A DNA stretch of 64,000 nt, taken from positions 8,742,001 through 8,806,000 of the forward strand of contig CAVNZM010000006.1 of the NCBI GenBank assembly GCA_963693365.1. Reading direction: 5' to 3'. Origin of the DNA: Amoebidium appalachense (Eukaryota > Ichthyosporea). The notes under the pieces were generated by a model, which worked only from the letters and a program-made list of their open reading frames with translations, did not search any database and was not told the DNA's origin. Both the position numbers and the translations under genes were made by a program. How positions within the stretch are numbered: the first letter of the stretch is position 1; each line of letters starts with the position of its first letter. This document shows positions 1 through 12,730 of the stretch, one piece after another.

Positions 1-93
1 GGGGGGGGGGAGGGAGGGGAGGGGGGATGGGGGGAACCAAAAAACAAAGGAGCACCAAAAATCTGTGTGAACAGACCCTGTCACATGACCATT

Positions 94-1972
94 CTAAATC
101 GAGGGCATATCATGGGCCTTTCCCTTTTCCACGTGCGTGCAATTTGGCTCGCTGCAGTATGCACACCCCGATGCAAACACATTGACCGGCTCAGCTAGCA
201 AACGTGCTTTTCCGGCGGAAAGCCTAAGTCTCTGCCCCTGTTGCCTCCTACGGAGCCAAATCGCACCCACAATCAAACACACCAACCCTAGCAGCCCAAA
301 CACCACCACCTCAAGAACAATGCTTACAGTCTTTTTCTTATCACCTCCATCCTCCTCCTCTTCTGTCGACGAAATCTCCCCCACCACTGCATTCTTGTCA
401 ACCACTTCCGTCGCCGGAGCAGCCGCAAGTGACGTCTCAGCAGCCATTGGTGTTTCCATAGCAACCGTGGTAGTCGGGGCAGCTGATTGGACTGCACCGT
501 TATCCATCTCGTCCTGCTCACCCCCCATCACCACTAGCGGCCTATCCACACTGGGTGCGGTTTCTGCTGGTTTGGCCGGTTCTTCCCCAGCCCCCTCACC
601 CATGGGTGTCTTTGGCTCGGCTGCCAGTTTGGTGTAGTGGCAGTCATCGTGACTGATTTTCACGGGGGCTGTACCGAAAAATCCGAAATCGGACACCGCT
701 GCTTCCACCTCCCTTCCGTATTTTTCATCGAAGGTGCGCGGATCCCGAGCCAAAACAAACAGTGCGTGACGCATAGGGCCCGTGATGAGTGCATACTGGT
801 ATTGGCCATTTTCTATTGGGCCAGCACCCACCACCCATTGCGCTACCCCCATGCACCAGAGGCTGGTTCCGTACAGAACTCGCATTTTGCCGGGCGAAAC
901 ACTTGTAACTGCGCCCGCAACTTCGTCTCGCTCCAGCTCCCCCTGCTCATTCTCTGATTCTTTGGTCGTGGTGAGGGTGATGCCCCCCTTTGCATTCCGC
1001 AGGTAGTCTAGGGTGACACACTTGCCGTCGCCTTCGAACGAGAGCTGCAGGAAGGGGCTGGTGTACATCTGTGGGTGGAGGAGTGTGTGTAAGTGGATGG
1101 TATTGCACAGGGTTGAGGATTTATGGCGGATGTTTGTGTGTGTGTGAGTGCGACAAGGGAGGGGGGGGGGGGAGAGGGGGTGGCAGGGGGGGGGGGGGAA
1201 GAAGGGGGAGGAGGGGGCACAACTGCTCTGCATGCATGGGGTCTGTCAAGGGTCGGTGCCCATGTCCACAAAACACGGTAATCCTATACAAGAGCCGCAT
1301 AGCGCGTGCCCAGTGTTTGTGTGTGTGTTTGTGTGTGTGTGTGTATGTGCAAGTGCACACATGTGTGAGCCGCGGCATAGGATATGGTCAACTAGATTAA
1401 TATTTGGTTATACATGCACAAACAAATTTGGTCCTCTGTGCTCCACCCCACCCTTCCCCTCCACCTGCTCCCGCACCCTCCCTCCCCGCCCTCGGGCTCC
1501 ATCATTTCCCACTTTTTACTCCGACCCCTTCCTTTCACCACCCAATAGCACCATCCAAGCACCCAACCAGCACACCCCATGCACACACCTGATACCAGCG
1601 GCCCATGAAAGCATCCTGCTTGAAGTCCTGCACGGTGGCTGGAAGTGTGTTGCGCATGTGGATGCGCGGCATGGCCTTTTGCATCTCGGCCATCATGGAG
1701 GCCATACGGTCGGCATTGATGTCTTGGGCCTCCCCCAGCCTCTTCTCCATCTCGCACACTTTCTGCTTCAGAGCATCCCGGTCTGATGGGTTCATGGCTG
1801 AGATTAGCGTGGCAACACCGTCGCCGTTTTCAACATCGTCCGGACCTGTACGAGTAGAGTTAGTCCTTAGTCACCATACAGCCCACAATGGTTGAACGGC
1901 CATCCAGCAGAATAGGGGCAAGGTGAGATGTGAGTGACGTGTGTGTGTGAGTGACGTGTGTGTGTGAGTGAC

Positions 1973-2047
<75 letters not shown>

Positions 2048-2408
2048 GATGCATGCAGGTGCGTGTTTGGGAGGGGAAGTGGGAAATATGACAGAAAGTA
2101 TACAAAAGAACACGAACACAAACGAATACTTGAGACAGGTGGGACTCGGAGGGGCAGGGGGACTCGGTGGGCTACAGAAGGTAGTCGTGACGGGTGGAGG
2201 GGCATGGCATAGTACTCCTACCGATTCACATAGTGAAAACAGGTGTTTCCCACTTTTAGCCGTTAAAAAGAAAACACATGTGCCCATTTCAACATAAAAA
2301 CACGGAAGGTGAATGTTTTGGAAAACTCCATCGTATAAACACAGCCAGCAGGCTCATTCCGTCACCGTGTTTGTGTGTGCAAGTGTTTTGTGCGTGTGTG
2401 TGCATGTC

Positions 2409-2474
<66 letters not shown>

Positions 2475-2475
2475 G

Positions 2476-2519
<44 letters not shown>

Positions 2520-4283
2520 CACAGTGTGTGTGCATGTGTGCACACCATGTCAGACGCTATTTTAACTTCATAAATACGCCTGTTCTTGCATTTTGTATGC
2601 AGCAAGAGATTTCACCGTGACACGGTGTGGGTACATAAACGTGCACACACATACACTTGATGTGTGGATGGGACAGGAGAGACGTATAGAACAAATGCGC
2701 AAGTCTGCAAGGTTGCTTTGTATCTTAGAACCTGTTCTTTTCCGGATGCCGCCGATGCATCAGCTTGCATGGCCAACCTGCAATTACTTTGCGAATACAG
2801 GGAAAGAACTTCTCTTTGCACGCTTTATGACTGAGCTCGCTAGTTTGTCAAGCAGTGCAATGCAGGTGTGTGTACACGTGCGTGCATATCATGCTAGAGA
2901 TTGTGTGCCAGTTTCTCACTTTGCCCACACTCATTTCATGTGCTGTTGTGCCTTCCATAATGTTGAAAATCCTACCTTCATCAACCGCAGCCAAGGGGGG
3001 TTCGCAATGACCACCGGTGGCTGTCCATTAACACTGACAGCCATTACACTTTGCCCCTGACCTGGTGGACTAGGGCCCATATCATTGTCAGACATAAACC
3101 CCGGGTTGGGTGGCATAGGCGCCATAGGTGGGGGCAGGATAACGGGGCCATCCGTGTCAAACCCGTCATGCTCAGCGGCATCGTCCGAGGGAATATCATC
3201 GTCTGTATCACGCAGCAAGGGAGGTATCGGGGGAACAAAGCCAGCAAGACCGGAGTTATCCAAGAATTTATTGACGGTTGCCTTCATATGCTCCATCTTA
3301 TCGCGGAGAATCTGCTTGTCAAAACTGAAAATGCGAGGGGTGGGGGCTTCACCTTCGCCCTCAATTTGCACCCCTCTGCCCTCCGGAAGGAACCCATCAG
3401 AGCTGCTGCCGTCGGAGCTTGGCCCTGCTGGAGGGGCAGCTTGAGCGTTGTCCAGGTTAATATCCAACTCGTCGTTGTCGGCATCCTGCATAGCAAGTGT
3501 TGGTATGTCTGAAGGCGTGTCATCAGCAGGAAACGACCGGCCATTCGGTTGAAAGTCCAGTGGGGCTGCCTGAGTATAGCGATTGTGTTAAGAAGAGGGT
3601 TAGACCGCCTGAAGTACTAACCAAAAGCTGTGAGATTGCAACGGTTTCCTATGTATAGGGGCCCCGGCTCACAAACTAGTACGACATTATGGGTCTAGGG
3701 GCTGCTGAACAGCGAAGCAGCGCTCCATGATGCATTGGGAGCTTTGGGGAGTTGCAGGAAGTAAAGGGAAAGGAAAGTAAGGTAGCACAACGGAATTGTC
3801 TTGCCCCCCCAGCCACCCTGGATATGCTTTATCGTCGTGCGAAAACCCATCCCCCCCCCCCCCCCCCCCCCCCAACCCCCCCGGGTCAACCCCTCGCTCT
3901 CTCGCCCTCCCCGGTGCCCCACCACCACATATTTAGATAGTCTAGCGAAGAACACGAAGTTCAAACCACAACACCCTTCTAAGACAACGAAAACTTAAAG
4001 AAGTAAGAATTACATGATAGAATTGGGAAATTGAGGTGAAGGCGGAGGAGAGAAGGTCTAGCAATTGCGTAGGCAGCAATGCACCAGTACTATTCGTGTC
4101 CTATTTCAACAGCCAGGGGTTTGGAGAGGCCAGGGGAGCAAGCACCTCGTTCATGTCCACCACGGGCTGAGCATTTGTGTCATCGCCGACAAAGTCGAGT
4201 GCAGAGAAGTCGTCCACAGGCACGGCGGTAGCGGCTTGGCATGCCGCTATGGCGGCTGCTAGAACTAGCACCCTGTGCTGCAT
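94..4283 (-). CDS. Membrane-anchored ApoD-like lipocalin with long N-terminal extension (4 exons)
   Basis: Exons, in coding order on the minus strand: 4283-4146, 3569-2976, 1845-1589, 1068-94 (stop). Exon 1 starts at an ATG followed by a hydrophobic signal peptide (MQHRVLVLAAAIAACQAATA). Exon 2 encodes an acidic, Pro/Gly/Ser-rich region. Exon 3 encodes a short charged helix (DALKQKVCEMEKRLGEAQ) and ends in the lipocalin GxW motif, GRWYQ, which splices in phase to MYTSPFLQLSF. Exon 4 carries the rest of the barrel: Cys in KCVTLDY, then QYQYALITGP, then FVLARDPRTFDEKY, then SHDDCHY, the order seen in ApoD/Lazarillo/Blc lipocalins. After an Ala/Thr/Pro linker comes one transmembrane helix (VSIVLEVVVFGLLGLVCLIV), a basic stop-transfer RRRQQ and a tail with CAYC...C..H. 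Lipocalins bind small hydrophobic ligands; a membrane anchor and a roughly 300-residue N-terminal extension are unusual. Predicted length is about 654 residues. The exon 2/exon 3 phase does not match by one base, so a small exon may be missing. Confidence 0.75.
1979..2515. repeat. (GT)n arrays in lipocalin intron
   Basis: Two arrays, about 1979-2041 and 2413-2515, lie in the intron between lipocalin exons 2 and 3. The second is interrupted by CCGATG. Confidence 0.9.
4146..4283 (-). CDS. Lipocalin gene exon 1: signal peptide
   Basis: This first coding exon has 46 codons. It begins with a basic/hydrophobic signal sequence, then an acidic segment ending VVDMNE. The donor reads GAG|GTGCTT. If it were not spliced, the frame would stop 14 codons later, after PWLLK. 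It joins in phase 0 to the exon that begins AAPLDFQPNGR after the acceptor ATACTCAG. Confidence 0.7.
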
Positions 4284-7200
4284 TCTGACCTGGAGTGTTT
4301 GCGTGTTTGGGCGGATACTATGGTGTAGGGTACTGGTGTTGTGTAGCACAAATGACTAATATATATACTCATTCGAGGAAGTATACAGGTTGCTGGGGGA
4401 ACATTAGATTGGGTATTTGTGCAAAAGATTTCTGCTACTCGCTTCCTGCAATGAAACATAGAAAAGTATCTACAAGAGAGGAGAGCATTAGGAGTCTCTT
4501 CGGGTTGAGCTGTGCCGTCTGAGACTGAGACTCGCTGGCGAAACGGGAGTCGTGTTTTGCCACTTTCGGGGCTCAGTACCCTGGCATTTTAACGGTTACA
4601 CTAAGAAATGATCTAAATAATCATTAAAATATAAACGCTTCTTTAGAGGTGTTAAATGTTTTGTTGGCCAATCACAAAGTACAACTATATTGCATGCAGA
4701 ATATCAGGAAGGCAGCTTAGCCAGTTTTTTATCCATCTGGTATTTTTGGCGAGGCCCTTGCATTGGTTACAAACGCATCTTCGACAATCTTCAATATTCC
4801 ATTGAGGGGGCGCTTCACATGCATGTAGAATATTCAGGTTCTCCGCTTTGCGAAGCCAAGACATGAAAAGCCAGTGCAGAAAGAAGGCTGCACAATAAAC
4901 TAAACATGAAAGAACTAAAAATGTCTATTAACTATTATGCGTCTCATTTCTGGCAATGGCGTTAGGTAGCATTGTTACAAGCTGTATTATAAATTATTTT
5001 GATTGAGTTCGCACAAGACTCGTAACGCAAATGCTGACCCAAAAGTAGAAGTTGTAGGAGATTCCCGGTTCGGGGAATCGGGCCTGTGTGGCACGCTGTG
5101 CCGGGCACATGTGCGAGACCGTGGCGCATTTCGTGCCGCAGCTAGCGTGCGAGCTTGACATACGTATACATTCACGGACAGGCTCTCACGGACCCAAAGA
5201 ACCGGGCAAACAAGAGGATAGCCAACACCCCCCTTCAAGATTACAGTGTTGGTAAGGTTTATGTACCCTATAGTAGCCTTCCTTACATTGCAGTATGAAT
5301 ATGGAAGAAAGTAAGACATGAAATTTACGAAATAAGACGTTTCTCTGTCCCTACCAAACCTACCAAACTCCACTGCAAGGTCTGCACATGCAAGAGCACA
5401 CAGTCCACCCCACCCCCCTCACCACGTCAAGGCCTCCCCGGGAAGATATACAGGTCTCTCTCTCTCGCTCCCCCCCCCCCCCCCCCCCCTCCCCCTCTCA
5501 CTCCTCTCTCTCTCTCCCCCCTCCCCCCCCCCCCCCCCCCAACTCCCCCCCCTCTCCCCCTCTCCCCCACTCTCTCTCTCGCTCTTCCTCTCTCTCGCTC
5601 TCTCTTTGTTTATCTCTCTCTCGCTGGGCTCTTCGTTCTTTCCTGTTCCTCCTCCCCCTCCTCCTCCCCCCCCCCCCCCCCTCCCAACCCCCCCCCCCCC
5701 CACCACCACCTAGGTGCCGCACCCATAGTATTATGTCACCAGTAGAATCCATGAGCACAACTACTACGAGGAAGCATGGACCATCCAAACAACTCAGCTC
5801 AAGAATCTAATCTGCGCTGCAGCAATGTCATTGTCAATGCACACGGCTCCCCCCAGGCCGCCTCCCTCTAACCTTTCGACCACGGTCGCTGCTTCGGCCC
5901 CTCGAGCTCGGGCCTCGGCTCTCCTGCTCGCTCCCACACGCACCACATGCGTGCCCCTTTCCTCCCCCCGTCTCCATCGCCCGTTCTCTTCTTCCAAGCA
6001 TCGAGCTCCGGTAGCCGCTCTCTCTCTCTCTCTCCCTTCCCCCTCCGCCCCCTCCCCCCCCCCCCCTCCCCCCTCTTCGCCTCAGTCTCAGCCTCTCTCT
6101 CTCCCGAGTCTCTCTCTCCCTCCCTCTCTCCCCCTCCCTCTCTCTCCCCCCTCCCCTTCCCCTCCCCCCCCCCCCCCCCCTCTCTCTCTCTCTGTGTGTT
6201 TGTGTATGCGGCGTGTGTGTGTGCACAGGTGCTGCGTGACAGGCATGCGCAAGTGCGCTTATGGGTGCATATATTTCTCATTTCGCGCGCACGCGCGTGT
6301 GTTGGTTGTGTGTACGTGTATGTGCGAGTGCGCAGGCGCAAACCCACAGACGCTTTTGCACGCCGGCACGTGTGCATCTCGTTGTGTGTTTGTTTTCTCT
6401 AGCTAAGTGTTGTGTCGTAGTGCGCCTGCGTGGGCAATTGTGAGCGCGCTCATTGACAAGTGCGCGTGTGTACGTGTGCGTGACTGCTAGGTACGCGTGC
6501 ATACACAGCAGTGTACGTTAATGTTTTGGTGTCTGTGTGTGCCTGTACGTATGCAGTGCTTGCGTGCGTGCGTACCTTGTGTGTGAAGCGAAGTGGAAAT
6601 GGACATGAACATCTCAGGCTGCAGTACATAGTACACAGGACGTTAAAAGTCACTGAACAACCCCAGGGCTGGTTGCTGGTGGGCCATTGCAAACCCGCAA
6701 AAATATTACTTCGAAGGGCAGAGCCACCAGGTGTGCACGAGCGCAGCTCCCTCGGCTTCCAAAGTTCATTGTTCTTGCCGGGCTCTAGTCAGTGAGTCAA
6801 CCGTCACTGGTGCAGCGCTGACTGCAGGATTAGGTAAATTCCTAAGGGTGCGCGCGAAGCCAATCAACTGCGTAAACCAAAAATTACCATATTTGGCTAT
6901 GTAAACGAAACCATAATCTGACTCATCGGACACAGTCACAGTCACCGATCGCTTTCCATCGATGAGTGATGGGCAAAGTGACGTGTCCAGTGTGGATCTC
7001 AGCCAACCCTGTGCGCTAGAATGTTCAAAAATGTGTGCACTAGTTGCGAGTGTGCATATGCATGGCTGCGTGTCTGCTGGCGAGGAGAAATACTTGAGCG
7101 ACTTTCATTTGCCAGTGTGGGCTAGCGCTCCGTAGCCTCTCGGGCTCAAGGTCTAGTGTACATAAAGAGCCTGTGTTTCCTTTTGGCACGCACGCTCGGA

Positions 7201-9765
7201 AACAGGAATCCTTCGGCAGGAAAAGTGGTGCTCAGCTTCTTGCACGCTGTATTGGTGCTATGCAGCTCAAGAGTGTGCACAGGAGTGCAGTACAAGATTC
7301 CTAAGTGACATGCATTTTATCTAGTTGGCTGATGTGATATTGTTTCCTATGTCCCGAGGTAGAGGAAACTAAGCATCTGCACAACACAAGCATGAAAAGG
7401 GAAAAATCGTGATTAAAGCAGAAGTTCAGAAAAATGGTGAGGATAACGAGCACGGCTGTTCCACTTGTGCATAATAGGGTATCAAAGGCAATTGGGTGCT
7501 ATATAGTGCGCCACTGAATCCTAGTTATGCGTCTTCGCATACACATTCCAAGTGTATATACGTGGAATATGTACGCTGCTTTAACGCTAGTAACAAATTA
7601 GTTGCATAAGCTGCGTATATCCACTGTTTCCGCAAACTTAGTTCCTCTTGCTGAAAGAGGAAGATCGTTCCTTGTTGGGGACCAGGTTTCGCCTTTTAGT
7701 CGGTCTTCGGTGCTAATGTGGAAGAGTCCAGATTTTTATTGACCCCGTATAAAGGGATCAGTGGAATATATTATGAACGCATTCGGCCTTGCTCGCTCAT
7801 TCCATGTACGCCTTCAGTTGAGCTCCGCCATGAATATCCGAAGTTTATTAGCTGGTGCACGTGTAAACTTTGAAACATGTGAACTTGCACATGCAGCACG
7901 AGAGTCCAGGCCAGGCTTCGAAATTCATGAAGTCTAAGATTTGATTACAACCAATCGGCTTCATAGAAATCACACAAAGACTCCATGTTAGCCAATCGTT
8001 GAGCAGCACGACCAAGTCAATCTGTGTGCATGTGCGCTGCTACGCTGAGGCCTCACTCAAAACCTGTGGATTTTTAAGCAAATGATAAACTACGAATTAT
8101 AAGTTTTGCATAAAGCAAACAACGACTTTTAAACTCTCAGTTTGTCAAATTAGCCAATCATAGTGTGACTTTTCAAAATCCTATAGACCTTTGGAAAGGA
8201 GCACAATAGCTTTATTTGGTCTGTAAATGGCTGTTCTAAGTGGCTCTCTCGGGGTTCGAAAAGGCTCAGTTGTCACCAGAACGGTATATCACGGGCCCTT
8301 GTACATGTGCGATGCCCGGTCCTTTATTGTGTACTATAACATCGTTATCATCATTTAGAGAGATTCTTGACTGAATACTATCTCTGCTCTTTATACAGAA
8401 CATTTCTTAGCGCTTGATGCGCCTTCACGCCTGCTTGGAGCTGACTAAAGCGCAGAGGGACTTTATAAGCACCAATGCTTTTCAGAAACTCTGTGAGGGT
8501 AACTGCGAAGGCACCGAAAGTCGACGGTGATTACTCGGCTCCACGGTCACCATGAGTGTGGTTGCCAAGCCCCCGGGAATGACTGGGTACGTATTCCGAC
8601 CTACATGATCCTTATTCAAAATTCTTGTTCTCTTGTGAAAAGTGGATGCCAATGTATTTTGTCACACGTTCCACATGTAAAAGGCTCTTGGCTAGGGCAA
8701 CGAGCTGTTCGCTGATCACGTACGCATCGCTTCTTTCAGGGATCCTTTCTTCTCTCAGGCGAGTGCTGGGAATACGAGGAATTATAGTGAAACACATGTG
8801 TGAGCGTCTTTTTTGACATCACTGACAAACCGTTCTGAATTTTTTTCTAGCCACTGTTCCTCCCCTCCGGGTTTTCGTTGGTGCCACGTCTATTCGGATG
8901 TTTGCTTCCCTCATTAACAGTCACTTGTGACCACACCTTTGGTAATTGGGTTACCCACCTCCCCGTTTACAAGTTAGTGCACAACATACCATTACGGGTA
9001 GTTTACATATGAAAGGATTAAACGTCGACTGCAGCCTCGGACGGCTCTTGCCCTGTTTATGCGGAACGGCGGGAGACACAGGATGGGGAAGGAAATAATT
9101 TGCAGTTTTGACTACCGATGGGTTTCTTTTTTCCCATTGTGCTAAGGTGTAAAATCTTGTAAATAGGTCTAGTGCGGAAGCCATCCCCTCCCCCTCCCCT
9201 TTCTGGCCATATTTTCTCCACCATCTCTTCCCGTTCGCCGTATGGACAGTTTTCAGTGAGTTATATGGTTTATCCTCCTTCTTCTTTTGTGTCAGGGTGT
9301 ACAGTCACGTGCACTTGTCCATTCCAGTTGCTATATCTGCTTCCTCGGCCTCTCTCCTGCTCCCTCCCCTCCTCTCCCTTCCCATTTTTACCGTCCTTTC
9401 TATGGCTCCCTTCCTCCCCCCCCCTCCCTCCCTTCCTCCCTCCCTCCCTCCCTCCCTCCCATCTACCGACCTGTCTCACCTTCAGCTCTTGCTTTCCGCA
9501 AGAGACCCACCCTCTCGTTTATCTCTTTGGTTCTGCGTTCGCTGTTCCTACCTTTGTCCAGGTGCTGCCACTGTTCTGTACTCCAGGTCAATACAGTTCT
9601 TGGGAAATCCCCATCTATCCCCCCCCTCCCTGAGGATGGGCTCTGCTTATGACGCATACTGTGCGCATGGATGATGTTGCATACTTGAATGTTTGCCTTT
9701 GCATGTGTCCTGCACCATGCTTCTCATCGTGTATGCGTACTTCATACCGTGTTCCGCATTCCAAA

Positions 9766-9796
<31 letters not shown>

Positions 9797-10150
9797 CCCC
9801 CGCCCACCCCCCACCCCCCTGCTGCTCTCGAAGGCTCCTTGTTCTTTCGAGAAGGTTTTGGAACTATTTTTTCACTTGTGCATCAAGATATCCAAACGTT
9901 GCTTCTGGAACAACATGAGCAGGGTTTAACAGTTTTTACTGCGCTTCTTGTTGCCCGTCTCTTGTAAGCCATGGACAACCAAGAAAGTACTAATATTCGG
10001 CTAGCAAACACTTTGAACTAAACTTGAAAATCCGCACAGTTTTAAGGAAATTATGTTGTGCTGGATGTTCTTGTTAACAAAGCACATACAACAGCTCCCC
10101 TCAGTATCTCTCATCTGATGTCATTGGAACCTTCTTCCAATCATCGTCAG
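4284..10150. other. Intergenic region without recognised gene
   Basis: About 5.9 kb lies between the divergently transcribed lipocalin gene and the BET-like gene, so both promoters should be near its ends. 5460-6200 is pyrimidine-rich with C runs and CT repeats, 6200-6560 is GT-rich, and 9350-9800 is again pyrimidine-rich with a pure C run at about 9767-9795. From about 6800 to 9170 there are almost no homopolymers or dinucleotide repeats, yet no splice-bounded reading frame with a recognisable domain was found. No rRNA or tRNA was recognised. Bromodomain-encoding exons were looked for here and not seen, but very short exons could be missed. Confidence 0.5.
5460..6215. repeat. Polypyrimidine tract (C runs and CT repeats)
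   Basis: Over 700 bases are mostly C and T on the plus strand with several pure C runs; a mixed-sequence island sits at about 5710-6010. It lies upstream of the lipocalin gene. Translations here are low-complexity Pro/Ser or Arg/Gly/Glu and are not taken as genes. Confidence 0.85.
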
Positions 10151-11199
10151 TATGCCTCAACGCCGACCTGCTCGATAAAGAAATCGAGAGGATGAAGGCC
10201 GAATTTGGGTGAGTTCTGTCCTGCAATTTTCCACGTATATGATCAAGAGCTAGGGCACGGAAATCACGGTTGCTAAGCGCGTTCACGTGTGCTCTGTCTA
10301 AGCAATTATTATGTAGATGTGCCTGTGCGTAGCTGTACATGTGCTTTCAATCAGCCAGCTGCAGCGATGCTGTCGTGTTGCATTGTAATGTGACGACCCC
10401 CCCCCCCCCCCCCCCCCTCTTCTTTCCCCCTTCCCCCTTCCCCCCCTCACTCCAAAAAAAAAAAAATTAAAACCCTTTAGCGAATCAATAAGTAAACAGA
10501 AACTAACAATGCAATAAATAGTTGGAAAACGAAAACCGCTAGGGTAGGGAGGGAGATGGAGAAAGAGAGGTGGTGGTGGTGGTGGTGGTGGGGGGGGGGG
10601 GGGGGGGGAGAGAGAGAGACAGATGAGGGAAAGGGGGGGGGGGGGGGGGGGAGGAGAGGGAGAGGGAGAGGGAGGGCAGTGTGTGAGAAGGTGTGTTAAG
10701 ATTGACGGTGGAATGAAATGAGACAAAAATAAATGAGGGATGAAAAACACGAAAAGACTTCTCTTACTTTTAGAATAGCAGAGGTTGTGTATGTGTCTGT
10801 GTTCTGGGACGTTTTTTTTTTTTTTTTTTGCCTTTCCCGGTGGGTGGGTGGGTTGGTGGGTGGGTGGGGGGGGGGGGGGGGGGGGGGGGGGTTCTGTTTT
10901 TGCTTATGGATTACACACTCTAAACGCAATTGATTTTCTTTGCACCAGGCCACGAAGCACCCAATACGGGTCACGGGACCTGCCTTGCCCGCTACCCACA
11001 CCGCCTCTGTCCGTGAAATCCATGTCCCCGGTGTCTTCCAGTCCCCGGTCGCAGCACACAGTCAGCACGTGCAGCAGCAGCAGCCTGTCGGACAACAGCG
11101 AGGGGGAGCTGGAGGAGGACTCGTTTGTCAACCAGCTGTCCATGGATGTGAGCACTGCATCAAACCAGCTCTCGGACGGTAAGACTATTTTTTTTTTTT

Positions 11200-11240
<41 letters not shown>

Positions 11241-12142
11241 AGGGGAGGGGAGGGGGGAGGGGGGAGGGGGGGATGTGTGATGGATGTACCTTCTGGCCAT
11301 GGTCTGGTTTGATGGTGTTTGTGTGTAATGGTGCTCGGTGCGCCCACGTGTGGTGGTGGTGGTGGGTGGTGCCCCGGGGGGGGGGGGGGGGGGGGGGGAA
11401 GAGGGGTACCGAATGTATTGGATCAACGCTCATGCGTGTTTTGCTGTTGCGCGTGTGCGAGCACGTGTATGTGTGTGGCATGTATTTGTGTTGTGAGTGC
11501 ATGCGTGCGCGTGAATGTGGGTGTTGAGAGGGGCGGAGGGGATGGGTGGGAATGGGTGTTTTTTTTGGGGGGGGGGGGGGGGGGGAAGGGGGGAAGGGGG
11601 GGAGGGAGGGGGTGGGGGGGGTTGATCTGAGTTGTAGTGATTGTTGATGCAGGGTGAGAGATTTATTCGTGTGCATATGAAGGTGGTTGTGTTGCGTGGA
11701 TGCATGTAAGGATAACGAGATGAATTGTTGACATGTGCCTACTTGATCCTTAAACTGTACATTGTCCTAATGCCCACATCACCTCATTCTTGATTTTTCT
11801 GGAATTACACGGGTGTGTGCTTGTATGGGTACATTTTCCATTTTGGGAATGAGAAAGGATGGAGACAGAGGTGTGTGTAAACGTATGTGTGTGTGTTTGG
11901 AGATGGAGGGGGACGTAGCAGACACGGGCAGTTGGTGCACAATAGCTTTTGTGGTTGTAGCAACCAGAGCAAGCAAAACGGGGCATGCTTTGACATGGTG
12001 TGCTCTTGCAGAGGAGGATTTTATTGCACCCACGAGGAAAGACAGGCCAGCCAAGAGGCTGGATGGGGGCTGGAGCACAAGTTCTGAGTCGTCTTCAAGC
12101 AGCGACGACTCATCCAGCTCCAGTTCAGGTCAGCATCCCCCC

Positions 12143-12178
<36 letters not shown>

Positions 12179-12666
12179 AACAACAACAACAACAAAAAAA
12201 GCCCCCCCCCCAAAAAAAAGAAAATAAAAAAGTAAAAACAAAAAACAAAAAGTTCACCTGCACACCTTCTTTGCACATAAAAAAACCCTATACCCCAGCA
12301 AGAGCCTGAATCCTGCATTCCTTTCTTCACCACTTTGTGGCCGCATATATATGCTCGTGCTCACCTCCACATCCCACACAGACGATTCATCCGACAGCAG
12401 TTCGTCTGACAGCGAAGGCAGCGAGGCCGAGGACGAGGATGACCCCATTCCCAGCAGTGCAAAATCCAGCCAGGCCAAGAGGGCCAAGGGCAGCGCAAAG
12501 CCGCCCAGCAAGCCTAGTGAGTCATCCATCAACAGCCTGGCCGTGGTTTCTTCCCTCTCGGCTGCAATTCCTCGCCTGCCCGTCAACGCAATGGTCGGTG
12601 TGGTCAAAATTATCGACCCGTCTGCAAGCGCACAAGAAATGGAAGAGTTTGTTGTCGGTATGCACA

Positions 12667-12730
<64 letters not shown>

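Noticed and set aside
2612-2821. Possible extra lipocalin exon after TTGCAG on the minus strand near 2780
   Set aside because: In the phase required by the upstream exon it meets a stop within six codons, and no donor precedes that stop.
5388-6406. Pro/Ser-rich and Arg/Gly/Glu-rich open frames over C, G and CT runs (also about 8 other places)
   Set aside because: Low-complexity translation of homopolymers on both strands, with no domain or codon structure.
8527-8816. Two overlapping 60-residue frames on opposite strands in the quiet intergenic region
   Set aside because: No domain, no splice context, and length expected by chance.
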